Below, one piece after another: positions 44,301 to 55,342 of a stretch of DNA of 64,000 nt. The stretch covers positions 3,720,001 through 3,784,000 of the forward strand of contig JASJZC010000004.1 of assembly GCA_037178855.1 (NCBI GenBank). Direction: 5' to 3'. Below the pieces are notes generated by a model. It made no database searches. It saw only the letters and a list, made by a program, of their open reading frames with translations, and was not told the DNA's origin. Made by a program: the position numbers and the translations under genes. Source of the stretch: Oscheius sp. JU75. Lineage: Eukaryota > Nematoda > Chromadorea > Rhabditida > Rhabditidae. Positions within the stretch are counted from its first letter, which is position 1, and each line of letters begins with the position of its first letter.

Positions 44301-47054
44301 AAGAATTAACGCCGGACTGAGCATCGACGAGGACGATTCACTGTCCCCAGCATACAGTCCAGCCCCTGCCCCGTATATTGACCCCCTCTAATCGAAAATA
44401 AAATTCACCTTATAGCCGATAACCTTGCGATAGTGATAGGTTTCGCGATCGAGCAGCTCAAACAGTCGACGGGGATAGAACTGGAAGTCGAACACGGCTG
44501 GCTGCTTGGGGCGAGGAGCTTTGGACTGCTTCTCGGTCGGATTGCCGACTCTCATAGCCTCACGGAAGTAGGCATCCACTTGGTAGTTTGCCTTCCGTTC
44601 TCTCTTCGGCGGTTCAATCCAGAAGGAACTAACGCCATCATTGCGCTTCTTCGTCCAGTCTTCTCCTTCCCAAGAGTAGACGGTGAACTGAAACAGAAAG
44701 CTACATGAAAAAAAGAAGAACATACTCCTTTGTCGTCGAAGGTGAGATTCCGAAGATTGCTCTCTCCAAACTGTTCCATCTTGGCATTCAGTTCAGCTGT
44801 TTTGACTTCTGCACGTTCCAGAATTCCGTCAATGTCTTCGTCGGATATTGTCGAGTCTTTCGACGCGAAGACCTGAAACTTTTTTCTTATACAATTGATA
44901 ACAATATCAAACCTGTTCGGCTCCGTGACGAATCATACTGATCATGTCATCCTTGCCAAGAGTTTTTTGTGCTTCAGCCAATCTTCCTTGCTGAATGACG
45001 ACATTGTCAAGACGGAGTTTCATCTCTGCTCGTTCGATTATCCGCTCGTCGACAGTATTTTCAGTGATCAGACGGAAGACTCGGACCTGTTTCTTCTGAC
45101 CAATACGATGGGCTCTGTCCATGGCTTGCAGATCGGACTGTGGATTCCAGTCCGAGTCGTAGATGATAACAACGTCGGCCGTCGCCAAGTTAATTCCCAG
45201 TCCTCCGGCTCTGGTGGTGAGCATGAAAATGAATTTTTCCGATCCCGGAGTATTGTAGGCATCGATCATTTCCTGGCGATCCGAATGAGCTGTACTTCCA
45301 TCCAGACGACAGTATTGATATCCACGCCACCAGCAATAATCTTCCAGAAGATCCAGCATACGCGAGAATTGGGAGAATATCAGCACTCGTGAGCCTGAAA
45401 AAGTGCATTAGACAAGGAAAAAACGAGTCAAACCTTGCTCGCGAAGTTTGAGAAGAAGTTTGTCCAAGACGACCATCTTTCCACTGTTATCGACCAGATG
45501 CTTGTCGGTCGTGTAAGGAGGTCCTGGCTCCGCTCCGTCGAAAAGATACGGATGATTACTGGCTTTACGGAGGTGCATCAGAATGTTCATCAGTCTGAAT
45601 TCGAATATTGATGATCGAATACCTTTAATACCAACCTCGCTTTGGCCACTTTTCCAGCACCGTTTATCACGTCGATCTCCTTCATCAGAACCTTGGCGTA
45701 CCAATCGCGCTGCATCTTCGACAAACCGACATAGACTTTGACTTCCTTTTTGGGCAGAAGACTCTTTTCGACATCAGATTTGATACGTCGAAGAAGGAAA
45801 GGTTGTAATACCTAGAATAGGGCGTCATAACCCTGTTGGAATAATGACAAACCTGATGTAACCGCTTGATAATGTCGGTATTTCCTTGGAGATTTTCACT
45901 GGCAAACCAGGAATCGAAGTCGTCAGAACTGGAGAACATATCCGGCAGAAGGAAATTGAGAAGAGCCCAGAGTTCATGAAGATTGTTTTGAAGAGGAGTT
46001 CCGGTTATGAGAAGTCGGTTTTTCGACTTTATTTCACGAACAACTTCGGAGAGCTGAAGAATTAGATTAGGTTATGGAATCGAACCGAATACCTTCGACT
46101 TTTCGTTCTTGATACGATGGGCCTCGTCTATGACGATGTATTTCCAAACAAGTTTTTTCAGCTGGGTCTTAACCTTCAGGACCATCTCGTAGGTAGTGCA
46201 GCAGACGTCGAACTTTTGTGGCAGGATCACCTCGTGGATGACACGATTCCTTTCAGTCTCGTCTCCGATAATGCAGCACGCGTTCAGAGTCGGACACCAC
46301 TTTTTGATTTCGTTCATCCAATTTTGAAGAGTCGATTTGGGCACAATGACCAGATGAGGTCCATTCATGTTCTTATAATGCTTCATGTAGCCGAGAAGGG
46401 ATATCGTCTGTAGAGTTTTTCCAAGACCCTGGAAATGCTCGAATATAAAGACACTATTTCAGGTAACCATTTCGTCGGCCAAGATGCCGTTGATTCCATT
46501 GTGTTGTAGACTGACGAGCCAGTTCAAACCACGGACTTGATAATCGCGCATTTCTCCGTTCTCGATGAAAAAGGGACTTTGGTCGAATATAATGAGATTG
46601 TCCTCTTTGTCGGCAGCCGCCAATAGTTCCTCGTCTTCCTCCTATGTTTTTAATCTTTTTTGGAAAAAAACGAATGCGTACCTGCTCGGTTTTTCTATGC
46701 CTGTGATCTCCGTCTTCCTGAGCTTTTGATGGCCTTCCGCGTTTCTTTTTGGCCACAGGAGACCCCGGGCCTTTGAAATTCGAAACATCTCCAGCGCTGA
46801 GACATCGTGAGAAGTTTTCCGTCTTTTTGAGCAACATTTCAAAACGTTTGAAAGAGTCGGCTTCAAACTTGAAGTTTTCTACAGACTCTCGTTGGAAAAT
46901 GATAGTTATGTAAGTTACCTTCAGACTGTTGCTCCTCCTCATCGATTTCATCGCTCTCTTCTTCTTCCTTCATTTCGACATCGTTATTGGTGGGAGCCTC
47001 CTGCTTCACGACAGCATCCTCCGTCTCCATCGAAGTATCATTTTCTGATGACAT
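41370..47054 (-). CDS. isw-1: ISWI chromatin-remodelling ATPase
   Basis: SNF2-family ATPase that spaces nucleosomes. Starts [18 protein letters not shown] after an acidic-rich lead. AutoN-like and DExx region: [19 protein letters not shown] (46.4 kb), [14 protein letters not shown] (46.1 kb). Helicase [37 protein letters not shown] and [13 protein letters not shown] (45.1-45.4 kb). Then HAND ([37 protein letters not shown]), SANT ([16 protein letters not shown]) and SLIDE ([11 protein letters not shown]). A short basic tail ends GGRPKKSLK at 41370. All domains are in the expected order. One intron, 44408-42545, is 1864 bases long and contains a whole gene on the opposite strand; the other introns are about 40-60 bases. 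It is convergent with the lipase gene. Confidence 0.96.
42662..44391 (+). CDS. TIR-like domain protein nested in an ISWI intron
   Basis: Seven exons joined in phase give about 500 residues. Residues about 50-150 read [74 protein letters not shown] and VPIIML. This is the strand-helix order of a TIR/SEFIR-like fold: an initial strand, an acidic loop, a central A-D-x-I-I strand, a Cys-containing helix and a final P-I-I strand. In NADase TIRs a Glu sits in that helix; here it reads C-L-L-T-L-Q, so enzyme activity is unlikely. A second alpha/beta-looking stretch ([15 protein letters not shown]) follows. The remainder is Ser-, Lys- and Glu-rich and disordered ([26 protein letters not shown]) and ends PAYIDPL-like at 44391. 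AATAAA at 44397-44402 abuts the ISWI splice donor. The family is not certain; adaptor function is an inference. Confidence 0.6.
44397..44402 (+). promoter_or_regulatory. Polyadenylation signal AATAAA (nested gene)
   Basis: Six bases after the nested gene's stop and six bases before the boundary of the ISWI exon on the opposite strand. Cleavage of the nested transcript would fall within ISWI exon sequence. Confidence 0.55.
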
Positions 47055-48369
47055 CTCTGGATATTACTGCAAATCAATCGCTTATTGAAGGAACGATGAA
47101 AAAAAACTGTTCATCAAACAAAACGACACGAGAATTGAAAATGAAGACTCGGGGTGCTATGTATAGAAATCAATTTCGTCACTTCGCGTTTGCAGGGAAA
47201 GCTAGGTAATACTTAGCCGCTTTTTAGACACGGGGAATCTTCAAAAATTGTAGAAAGAAGAATATAAAAATGTCAAGATGTGACTTTTGCAAGAGAAGAA
47301 CGAAAGAAATTCTCAATTGCGGTAAGAATTTGAAAGCGCCAATTCGCGGGTCGACAACCTGCGCATCTAATTCGATCGCGGGAAATGGAGGGAACGTCTG
47401 GATAGTTGGTAAAAGAAAGACATTAGAAACGGTCGGCTACATATGCAATGCAATGAAGAGTACATACCTTCCAGCCGTCTCCGACGGCTTCACTGCCCTC
47501 TTGTCTTGACTTCGCAGTGAAAACAGGCGGCTACGGCGCTTCACCAACAATTTTCCAAGTTTCACAAAGCTGACTTGTCAGCTTAATGCCTTGACTTGCC
47601 AGCTTTTTTTCTCATGATGACGGACGAAAAGACCGACACCATTGCGCTTTAGTAGTAGAGATATGTCTATGTATACTGAGAAACTAAAAAATCTAGTTCA
47701 AAATGCCCAAAAGAGAATGTTGCTTCTGTCACGGTAGCTCGGCTAGAACATCATCTACCTGTCACGAGAGCCAAACTTGTCTAGGAGATCTTCAGGAACA
47801 TTCTACTTTTACAATTTGCACGAGACGTCTGTTACACATCTCTCTACTACTAAAGTACAATGATGTTTGTTCGTGCGGCTCTGGGGGGAACTTAGGCTAT
47901 CGGAGAAGCGGACCAGCCGCCTGTTGTCAATGCTAAGTCATGACTAAGGGACCGCGGAGCTGTCGTAGACGGCTGGTGTCAACTCTAATCTGAGAAATCT
48001 CAGCAGCGAGGGCATAGCTACCTACATGTTGATCGACGTCGTAGTGGCTCGTCAAGACCAAGAGGCTGCAGAAAGTGAGTCAGTCGAGACAGCAGAATCG
48101 GTGTTGTCGATATGATATGAACATCTGTTGCTTGCGGAGAGAAGTTAATGTTTCAGGTGATTTGGGGCTACATTCGTTTAGTTTTCCAGGCTGCTCTCCA
48201 TCCTCCAACTCACATCAGAGTCTTCTTCGTGACTTTTGAAACAGGACAGCCATGATTTTGGAAATGGAAAACGTATTGTTCGTTTAGCTCTTTTTATTGC
48301 CCGCAAACAAAATAGAGATCTGTGACAACAATGAAAAACAAAATATATACAAGTGTGTAGTCGAAATGA
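47055..48369. other. Region with two small Cys-rich open frames
   Basis: 1.3 kb between the ISWI start and the 3' end of the pseudo-helicase gene. On the plus strand two short frames begin alike: MSRCDFCKRRTKEILNC at 47270 and MPKRECCFCHGSSARTS at 47703. Each has a possible donor soon after the CxFC motif, so they may be first exons of two related genes or decayed copies. Short inverted repeats (AAGCTGACTTGTCAGCTT near 47569; CCGTCTCCGACGG near 47474) lie between them. No full gene model can be made. Confidence 0.3.
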
Positions 48370-51300
48370 CTATATTGAACGAGGCGGGAGCTTCATCAAG
48401 AGGATTCTGTCCAGCTTTTCCATTACTTCGTCCAATTTTCGAACACGAGCTAGTGCCACAGGGTCCATCATTGCTTCCGATGGAACATCTGTTTCGATCG
48501 GAGAGACGTCTTCCCTAATTTCTAGAGCCTGGCTCGTGGCGACAGCAGGTGTATCATTTCGCTGAAAAGGGTATTTTCACGAATAGAACGTGGAGAAAAC
48601 ACACAAATTCCTTCACGGCAACACTCCTGCGAGGTCTGCCACGCTGCTTCTTCTTTTCAGGCGATTCTTTCGGATTCTTGAGCGTCTTTTCTTTATCAAC
48701 AACAGTGTTCGAAGGCGAACTATTTGTCTCAAATGGAACAATCGAGCAGTTACTAAGAAACACTTACAAATACCACCGGCTGATTCGAAGAGGTCGATTC
48801 ACCAGTCTCGATTGTTTCCTAAACATAAAACGTTTAAAAAAAACTTATGGAAGTTACCTTCGCCGCAGCCAATTTGCGAGGTTTTCCTCGCTTGCGCTTT
48901 TCCAAGGTATCATTAATTTTATCTCCATCATTAACGCTCTTTTCGGAGCTTGCAGAAATTGGCCTAATAGGTGTGAAATCTTCGGCTTCAGGCTCGATGT
49001 TTGCCTGAATTATAAAAGTTTATTGAGTGAGACCAAAAAAAAGGTACCGTTGTGTCAATGACTGTCGAGTTGCGAGGTCTTCCTCGTTTACGCTTCTCCA
49101 CACTATTCGGCATTTCTTCTCCGTCGTTATCGTCCCTTGCATGTGCTCGCTTGCCTCTTCTTGTAAGGTCTGGCGGCTGCATCAGCTGTCCCTCAGCGAA
49201 TTTCACAAATCGCATTTTCTTCTTTCGAACATCAATAGCCAGATTGGATTGTTCGAATTTGAAGGCATATCTGAAACCTCTTTTACTTGATCAAAAGAGA
49301 ACTGACTTGTTGACAGATCCAACAGCTCCGGTCACCATGTTGTTCACTTCTCTATCAGTAAGTTCATCAGCTTCTTGAACAATTTTGCTATCCAATTTGC
49401 GCAGTGGCTCGTAAGTATCGTTGAGGAAGACGTAATATTTCTTTTTGTGATATTCAACCATACAAAGGCTTCTAAATTACTGATTTCTGTAAAAGAAGAG
49501 ACGTACTTCCTTCCCATTGCGATGATGAAGTGTAGTTCATTTGAAATGGCAGTATCCAATGCGTGGAAGACAGTATCGTCGTTGCTCTCAAAACTCATCA
49601 ATGCCACAGTGTTTTTATTTTCGTAGAAGAGGCCTGTCATGCTGTTAAATCGTCGCGTCGTCGTCTGATGTTCTGGTGCTAAAACATGTCTTAACGAGTG
49701 AATAAGAGGAAACGTACGAATTTCGGTAGAGGAAGGAACGCCAAGAACAACTTTTAGATCGGGAATGGAACTCAGAGACTCGCAAACTGTTCGGCTGAGT
49801 TGCAGCGACTCACAGAGAATCACTCCTCGGATCGGATTCTCTGAAAATCATATTATGCGTTGAGAGCAATAACGCATCTCACCATTTTTCATGTAGCTCT
49901 GTACCTTTTCAACCAGTTTTTGATACTTGACATGACTGTTCATACTTTGAATACTGGGAGACTGATTGTAAATTGGAGCTAAAAAGAGGTTATGCTGGAA
50001 GAAACGAACAAACCGTTGTTATAGGAATAGTCCGCTTCGACTTTTTCCAACACTTTGGAAAGTGGAGGCGAGCCGAGAATACACATTTGTATATCGTCCG
50101 AATGAGGAGCATTGTTCAAAAAATCGGAAAAGAAACTCTATAGCAAAGTCAAGCAATCTGTGTTACCTGAACAGAAGAGATAGAAGACACGTGCTCCATT
50201 GAGCAGAAGATGTCGGTAAGCTGTTGTCAGAAAGGTGCAAATGAGACACTTGATGCCGAATTGAAGAGCATCGGCTTCCGCCAGCAGCTCAACCCATTCG
50301 ATATTGAGTAAGTCTTCTATGTTTTTCGAAGGGAGAGGTACCGAGTTTGAGAATTCATTGAGGATCACTTCGGCTCCTTCTTTCCACGAAGCGAGAAGTT
50401 CGACGGCGTCGGGAGTGAGGTCTTCGTTAGTCCACATCAAAGGTTCAATTTTTGAAGGGACAACGGCTCGTCTAAAAACTGGTTATGAAGATAATAGTGA
50501 GTCAGACAAACCGGAACAATCCGTTCGTAGCGGAGGGTTCTTCCCATTCAGTAATGAACATCGAAGTAATCGTCTTTTGCCTAGTGGAGATGGGAGCAAT
50601 TTTGTGCGATTTACTCGGGCGAGAAGGTGTTGTGATCAACAAGCGGAACAGATTCTAATATACCTTCAAGTTGCTGTTGAAAACACCAGAAACTTACGCC
50701 TTTGCCTACTAGAGGGCCGACAAATCTCGCATACTTTTGAGACTGTTCGCCCGAATCCATACAGACAGCAATGCAGCGGATTCTCGATATGATAGGATTG
50801 TCCGTTTCCACTATTTTCTGCATTGTCTGCGGTGTACAGACAATAAATGGACTAAAATTTTCGGCTTTCTTCTGTTTGAAGGCATTGAATGTAGCGCACA
50901 CGGTGATCTGAGTTCGGTTTTTTTAAATTGGAATAATATATTCTCACCTCCTTTTCGTCGATTCCGTTGACGATGCAGCTACTTTTGAAATTATCCGGAG
51001 ATTCGTTGCTGCAGAAAATGAAATAGCCGTTTGGAAACCATCGTTTGAAATTGAGGAAGGTAAGCACGACGATATGAATTGGGCAGACGGATCCGGGAAG
51101 GCAGACGGATGTGTTAACCGATAGACATGTTTTGAGGATAGACAGCTGAAAAAACAAACTTCAGCAATCAAAAACATAGTTACCTCGTAAGGACGAATCA
51201 CTTCACCACTCGGATAGATGATCGAGTCACCAGCAGCGGCATCATACCCTTTTTCTTTGAGAATTTCTTGCCTGAAGCAACGGCGTTCATGTTGAACAAC

Positions 51301-51584
51301 ATCGTGCACTTACGGTGTATATTCAATTTTCAGTTTAGGAGGTGATTGTGGTCTTCCGTGCGTGTTGTCCGGGTTGAAGACTGGCCACATCTCCGTTTCT
51401 GAAAACTCTTCGTATAAGGCTTCCTGAAATAGTGCAAACAACCTTTCACATCCTCTATATCCGATAGAGAGACAACTTCTCCTTGCTCGAAAGGTCTCTT
51501 CTTCTCCTCGCGAGCTTTTGCTTCGGCCTCCTGTTTTGCCCATGCAGCAAACAGCGATGGCCTTTTTGAAGGTTTTGGTGGCAT
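48370..51584 (-). CDS. FANCM/MPH1-like pseudo-helicase with AT-hooks
   Basis: About 17 short exons join to roughly 850 residues. The N-terminal half follows FANCM helicases: GEVIRPYELSILKTCLSVNT, SVCLPGSVCPIHIVVLTFLN, FKRWFPNGYFIFCSNES, then FIVCTPQTMQKIVETDNPI, IRCIAVCMDSGEQSQKYA and NLFRLLITTPSRPSK. In active FANCM the corresponding positions are a P-T-G-x-G-K-T Walker A, a D-E-A-H box and an S-A-T-P motif; here all three are lost. A C-terminal helicase half is also recognisable by spacing (RGVILCESLQLSRTVCESL, NTVALMSFESNDDTVFHAL) without its arginine motif. The tail contains three AT-hook-type motifs: KRKRGRPRNS, KRKRGKPRKL and KKQRGRPRRS. Start MPPKPSKRPSLFAAWAKQ. Probable role: an ATPase-dead chromatin or DNA-binding scaffold; this is an inference. 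Confidence 0.65.
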
Positions 51585-52464
51585 AGTTGCAACTTAAAAG
51601 CATGAAGATTAGCACGAAAACAGACATAAAAAAGTTTACATGGGAGTTTTCGTAGAATTCGATAAACTGACTATGTTTCGAGTTTCGAGAAGAGCACGAA
51701 CATATGCTTTAAAGGTTGTTTGTCGCGTTTTGACCGAAAATCAAGTGTAAACGCGTACTGCCAAAAGTCGCCACTCAGTTCCGGGACGTAACAAGTTAGT
51801 CTACTACTCCTAAGAAACCGCGAATTCATGTTGGTAACCAATCACAAAATTTTGCTATTAGTGTTCCGCACCTTTGCAGAATTGAACATATCTGAAAAGG
51901 GGTCAGGAAAATTTGGAAAATCGGAAAGCATACATTTGGCAGAGTTGGCAGGCCTGTATATTTTTTCGTGTACAATGTTCTGACGGGATACTGATCACGC
52001 GAGCAGTTTGCGAAGTGTTCATTATGCTCTGGACTGTTTTGTAAGACTTCCATACGGGTGTTTTTGAACATCTCGTAGCAAAATTTCCTCTAGACTTTGC
52101 GTCAATAAGCTTTATCGCGGCCGGATTAGCTACTTGGTTTTTTGTTAGCTATACTCGGAATCCTGTCTACGCCTACTATACACGGAATTCCTGTCTACGC
52201 CTCGCACAATCATGCCGTTTCAGGTCCAAGTTGCCATCGCCCAATCAAACGCGCTCCAGTTCATTTAGGCATGCGCTCATTCTGGTTCACGCTGTTTGAA
52301 TTTAGTTCTATACATAATTCAGTTTCAAACTGCAGCCAATTTCTTCTTATCCGTGGTTTCGTAACATTATATTTGCAGGAAATCACTTATGGTAATTGTT
52401 GTCCTACTGAAAAGTTATGCGAAAGTGAACGTTTTTATAACAGCCTAGTCAAGCATCTTCTAAG
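51585..52464. other. Divergent intergenic region
   Basis: 880 bases between the pseudo-helicase and the SH2 phosphatase. It contains a short tandem duplication (52156-52201). The 108-codon plus-strand frame at 52142-52468 crosses that duplication and has no domain, so I do not call it. Confidence 0.4.
52156..52201 (+). repeat. Two-copy direct repeat
   Basis: CGGAATCCTGTCTACGCC at 52156 and CGGAATTCCTGTCTACGCC at 52183, a 27-base spaced duplication upstream of the phosphatase gene. Confidence 0.6.
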
Positions 52465-55025
52465 ATGAGGTGATTTCAAAGTAAACCCACAAAACAGTCA
52501 ATTCAGCAACCTCCTCAACAACTTTTTCTATTGCATCACGGGGCAACATGCTGAACGACTTCTCAAGGAGTATGGAGAGCACGGAGACTTTATTGCTCGT
52601 TTCAGCGGCTCACATCCGCTTAACTATTCCTTATCCGTGCTGTAAGTTTTAATCTTTAAACTTTAACTTTTCTTTCAGACAAGGAGATGCTGTAACTCAC
52701 ATCACAGTATACAACGTAGACAATCGTAAATTCAACCTAGAAGGAGGAGCCGTGTTCGATACGATGAATAATCTCGTACTTCACTATATCAAGTACCCGG
52801 AGAAACTGCAACTGCGAGGAAGTAACTGTTATATCGAGATAAAACGGCCCCTGAAAGTTCCAAAACACGAGTCTGCCTATCAAGAAGGTCGGTCGAACTT
52901 CAACCATCGTTGGTTTCATTCGTACATGTCGGGTGAAGAAGCCATTCTTTTGCTGCGACATGAAAAAGTTTGGACGTTTGTTGTACGGTTGGTTTGCAAT
53001 ACGATCGCGATATAATGGAAAGTTCAGAGATAGCGTTCGGGCACCCGGAAAGTACGCGATTACGGTGAAAACACCTGATGATATTGCACAAATCTTAATC
53101 GACAGGAACAACGCGGTAAGAATTTTGAAGCAATGCCTTTATAGTCTGTTGAAAAAAAGAATGATTACAGTGTCCCGAAATACGTTCGTGGCAGACTCCT
53201 GGGCGCACGGAAATCCAAATTAGCATTTTTTTAGTAAATTTTTTATCAGCATACAGCCTTCGATTTCGTTATTTTTCGCAATGTTGTTTGCTACCGGTAA
53301 AGGCTGCTAGTAGCTACGTTTTAGAAACAAAAGCAACGGAAGAGAACGAAAAAAGAAGCTGCTAGACTGAAGACTAAAAAGGACGAAAATTAACTCGATT
53401 TGTATTCTCGCACGTCCAAGAGTCTTAGACGCGGAGACTAGCAGCCTTTACCGAAAGCAAACAACAAACTCCGAAACTAACGAAAACAAAGGCTGTACGA
53501 TGATTAAAAAAGTCAAAACAATTGCTTAATATGAATTCCCGCGCGCCTAGGAGTCTGCCACGAACGTATTTCGGGACACTAATCACTTTTTTTTTGAACA
53601 GACTATTTTAAATAACGATACAGAATGGTAAATTCCGAGTGTGTGGCGGAGACGAGTACCTGAGTCTCAGTGAGCTCATTGAACATCATATGGTTCATCC
53701 TTTGGTAGAAGAAAAAACTCAACGTGTCCTGTATCTGCACTACTTCATTGTGGCAACAAGCTTCATGGCTGACGAAATCGAAAAGCGTAGATTACTACTG
53801 AGTCAAACTGTACCTCAAACTGAAGTGAATGGTTACCAACATGAATTCGCGGTTAGTTCCTCACTAGCTCAACAGTCCACTTTATGCAGCGTCTGGAAGA
53901 TTTGGACGAGTCAATGAAAACCAAACGAGAAGGACGTCGCGATGTTAATCTCAACAAAAATCGCTATCGGAACATAGTGGCGTTTGATCACACACGTGTG
54001 GTGTTGTCCGAGTCTGCAGAGCCAAAGGAGCCTCGAGAGACGGACTACATCAATGCGAATTACATTCATGTAATCATTGTTTCAACGGTTTCATATAACT
54101 GCTTTAGGCGCCTTCGGAGTTGAAGCATGAGATACCTCGAACGTACATCTCTACTCAAGGATGCATGGAAAATACGGTGGGTATACTCGGAAAACATAGC
54201 GAAACGGTATTATAGCTGGTCGACTTCTGGCGCTTGGTTTGGCAAGAGGATATTCGCTTGATCATCATGACGACAAAGGTTATGGAAAGAACTGTCTCCA
54301 AATGTTTCCGCTACTGGCCATTGGAAGGGAAGGAACAGATTATCAACGGCTACTATTGCAAGTGTGTCGAACAGAGAGGTGTAATCGATCCTGAAACGCG
54401 TTACGACGTTTATGTCTACAGACGTTTTATGATTTCGCGATGTGGTGAGTCCCTATAGGCTAAGCCAAACAAAGTTCCCTTTAACAGGCGCTCCTCAAAG
54501 AGAACTTCATCACTTCCAATTTTGCGCATGGCCTGATCACGGATGTCCAGATAATCCAAACCACTTCCTAAGATTTATGAATGTCGTATCGGACATGCAC
54601 AAGAAACTTCCTCCACCTTTCGTTAAGGGCGGAACTAGACCGACTCTTGTTCATTGCAGGTAACTTTCTCTGTACTTATCCCTACAAATGTATTCAGCGC
54701 TGGAATTGGCCGTTCGGGCTGCCTGATTGCCATCGATATGCTGACCAGCTGGGTTAAGAATCGCGGCATTGTGACAGTGATCGACGTCTACAAGATTGTG
54801 AAGGCCTTGAGAGAAGATCGCAGTGGAATGGTGCAAACTCGTGAACAATACGAGTTTGTCTACAAAGCTATCGCATCGCTCGTCGCTTCACTTGACGCCC
54901 GTGATGAAGCCGCAGCACGTGCCAAAGCAGCCCTCGCAGCCAAAGATGAGTCATCTTCAGCTGAAGAAGATGACCAGCCTGCCGAATTAGCTCCTCCTCT
55001 AGATAATGTGTTTTTAGGTTCTTAA
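52465..55025 (+). CDS. ptp-2: SH2-SH2 protein tyrosine phosphatase (SHP2/corkscrew type)
   Basis: Non-receptor tyrosine phosphatase acting in RTK/Ras signalling. The first exon encodes only MS (52465-52469) and splices to [20 protein letters not shown]. The N-SH2 is complete with [19 protein letters not shown] (binding Arg present) and [17 protein letters not shown]. The C-SH2 reads [20 protein letters not shown] and WTFVVRDS (Arg present), and is interrupted by a 508-base intron before [20 protein letters not shown]. The catalytic domain has [27 protein letters not shown], a W-P-D loop ([11 protein letters not shown]) and the P-loop [17 protein letters not shown], split by an intron between Cys and Ser. 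A Q-loop Gln lies in [16 protein letters not shown]. The acidic tail ends [19 protein letters not shown]. All catalytic residues are intact. A VRK-type kinase gene follows 317 bases downstream on the same strand. Confidence 0.95.
53139..53608. repeat. Foldback inverted repeat inside the phosphatase intron
   Basis: Two arms of roughly 190 bases (about 53139-53330 and 53425-53608) are inverted and about 80% alike. They share TGTCCCGAAATACGTTCGTG, GGCAGACTCCT and GGTAAAGGCTGCTAGT on opposite strands, with a spacer of about 95 bases. Ends read TATAGTCTGTT and AACAGACTATT. It lies entirely in the intron 53116-53623. No transposase is present, so it looks like a MITE or foldback element. A clear target-site duplication could not be fixed by eye. 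Confidence 0.8.
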
Positions 55026-55342
55026 ATTTCTACATCTTTACAAATTTTATCCATCATCTCCCGACTGTTTCGCATACAGGGTCCCTTTGCCATTAGTATT
55101 AGAACTTCCGGTCTGTATAGATTATATATTCTTTTTATCCTCATATATAGTTTCTGTATTTCACTTACGGGTCTGTCACTTTGTAGTAAATCGATAGGCA
55201 TAAAATTAAATTCGATTGAATTTTTGTTTGTCAGCCGTTGTTCGGTGGAATCTCTCTTGTTCGTGTCATTCATTGATTTTTCGACTTTCGAAATGAGTCT
55301 TCAAATCAACTTCTTTACTGATCCGTTGTTCATCGTTTCCAG

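Noticed and set aside
55022..55273. Minus-strand frame of 83 codons between phosphatase and VRK
   Set aside because: It lies in AT-rich 3' UTR sequence on the opposite strand to both genes, with no splice support or domain, although its composition is protein-like.
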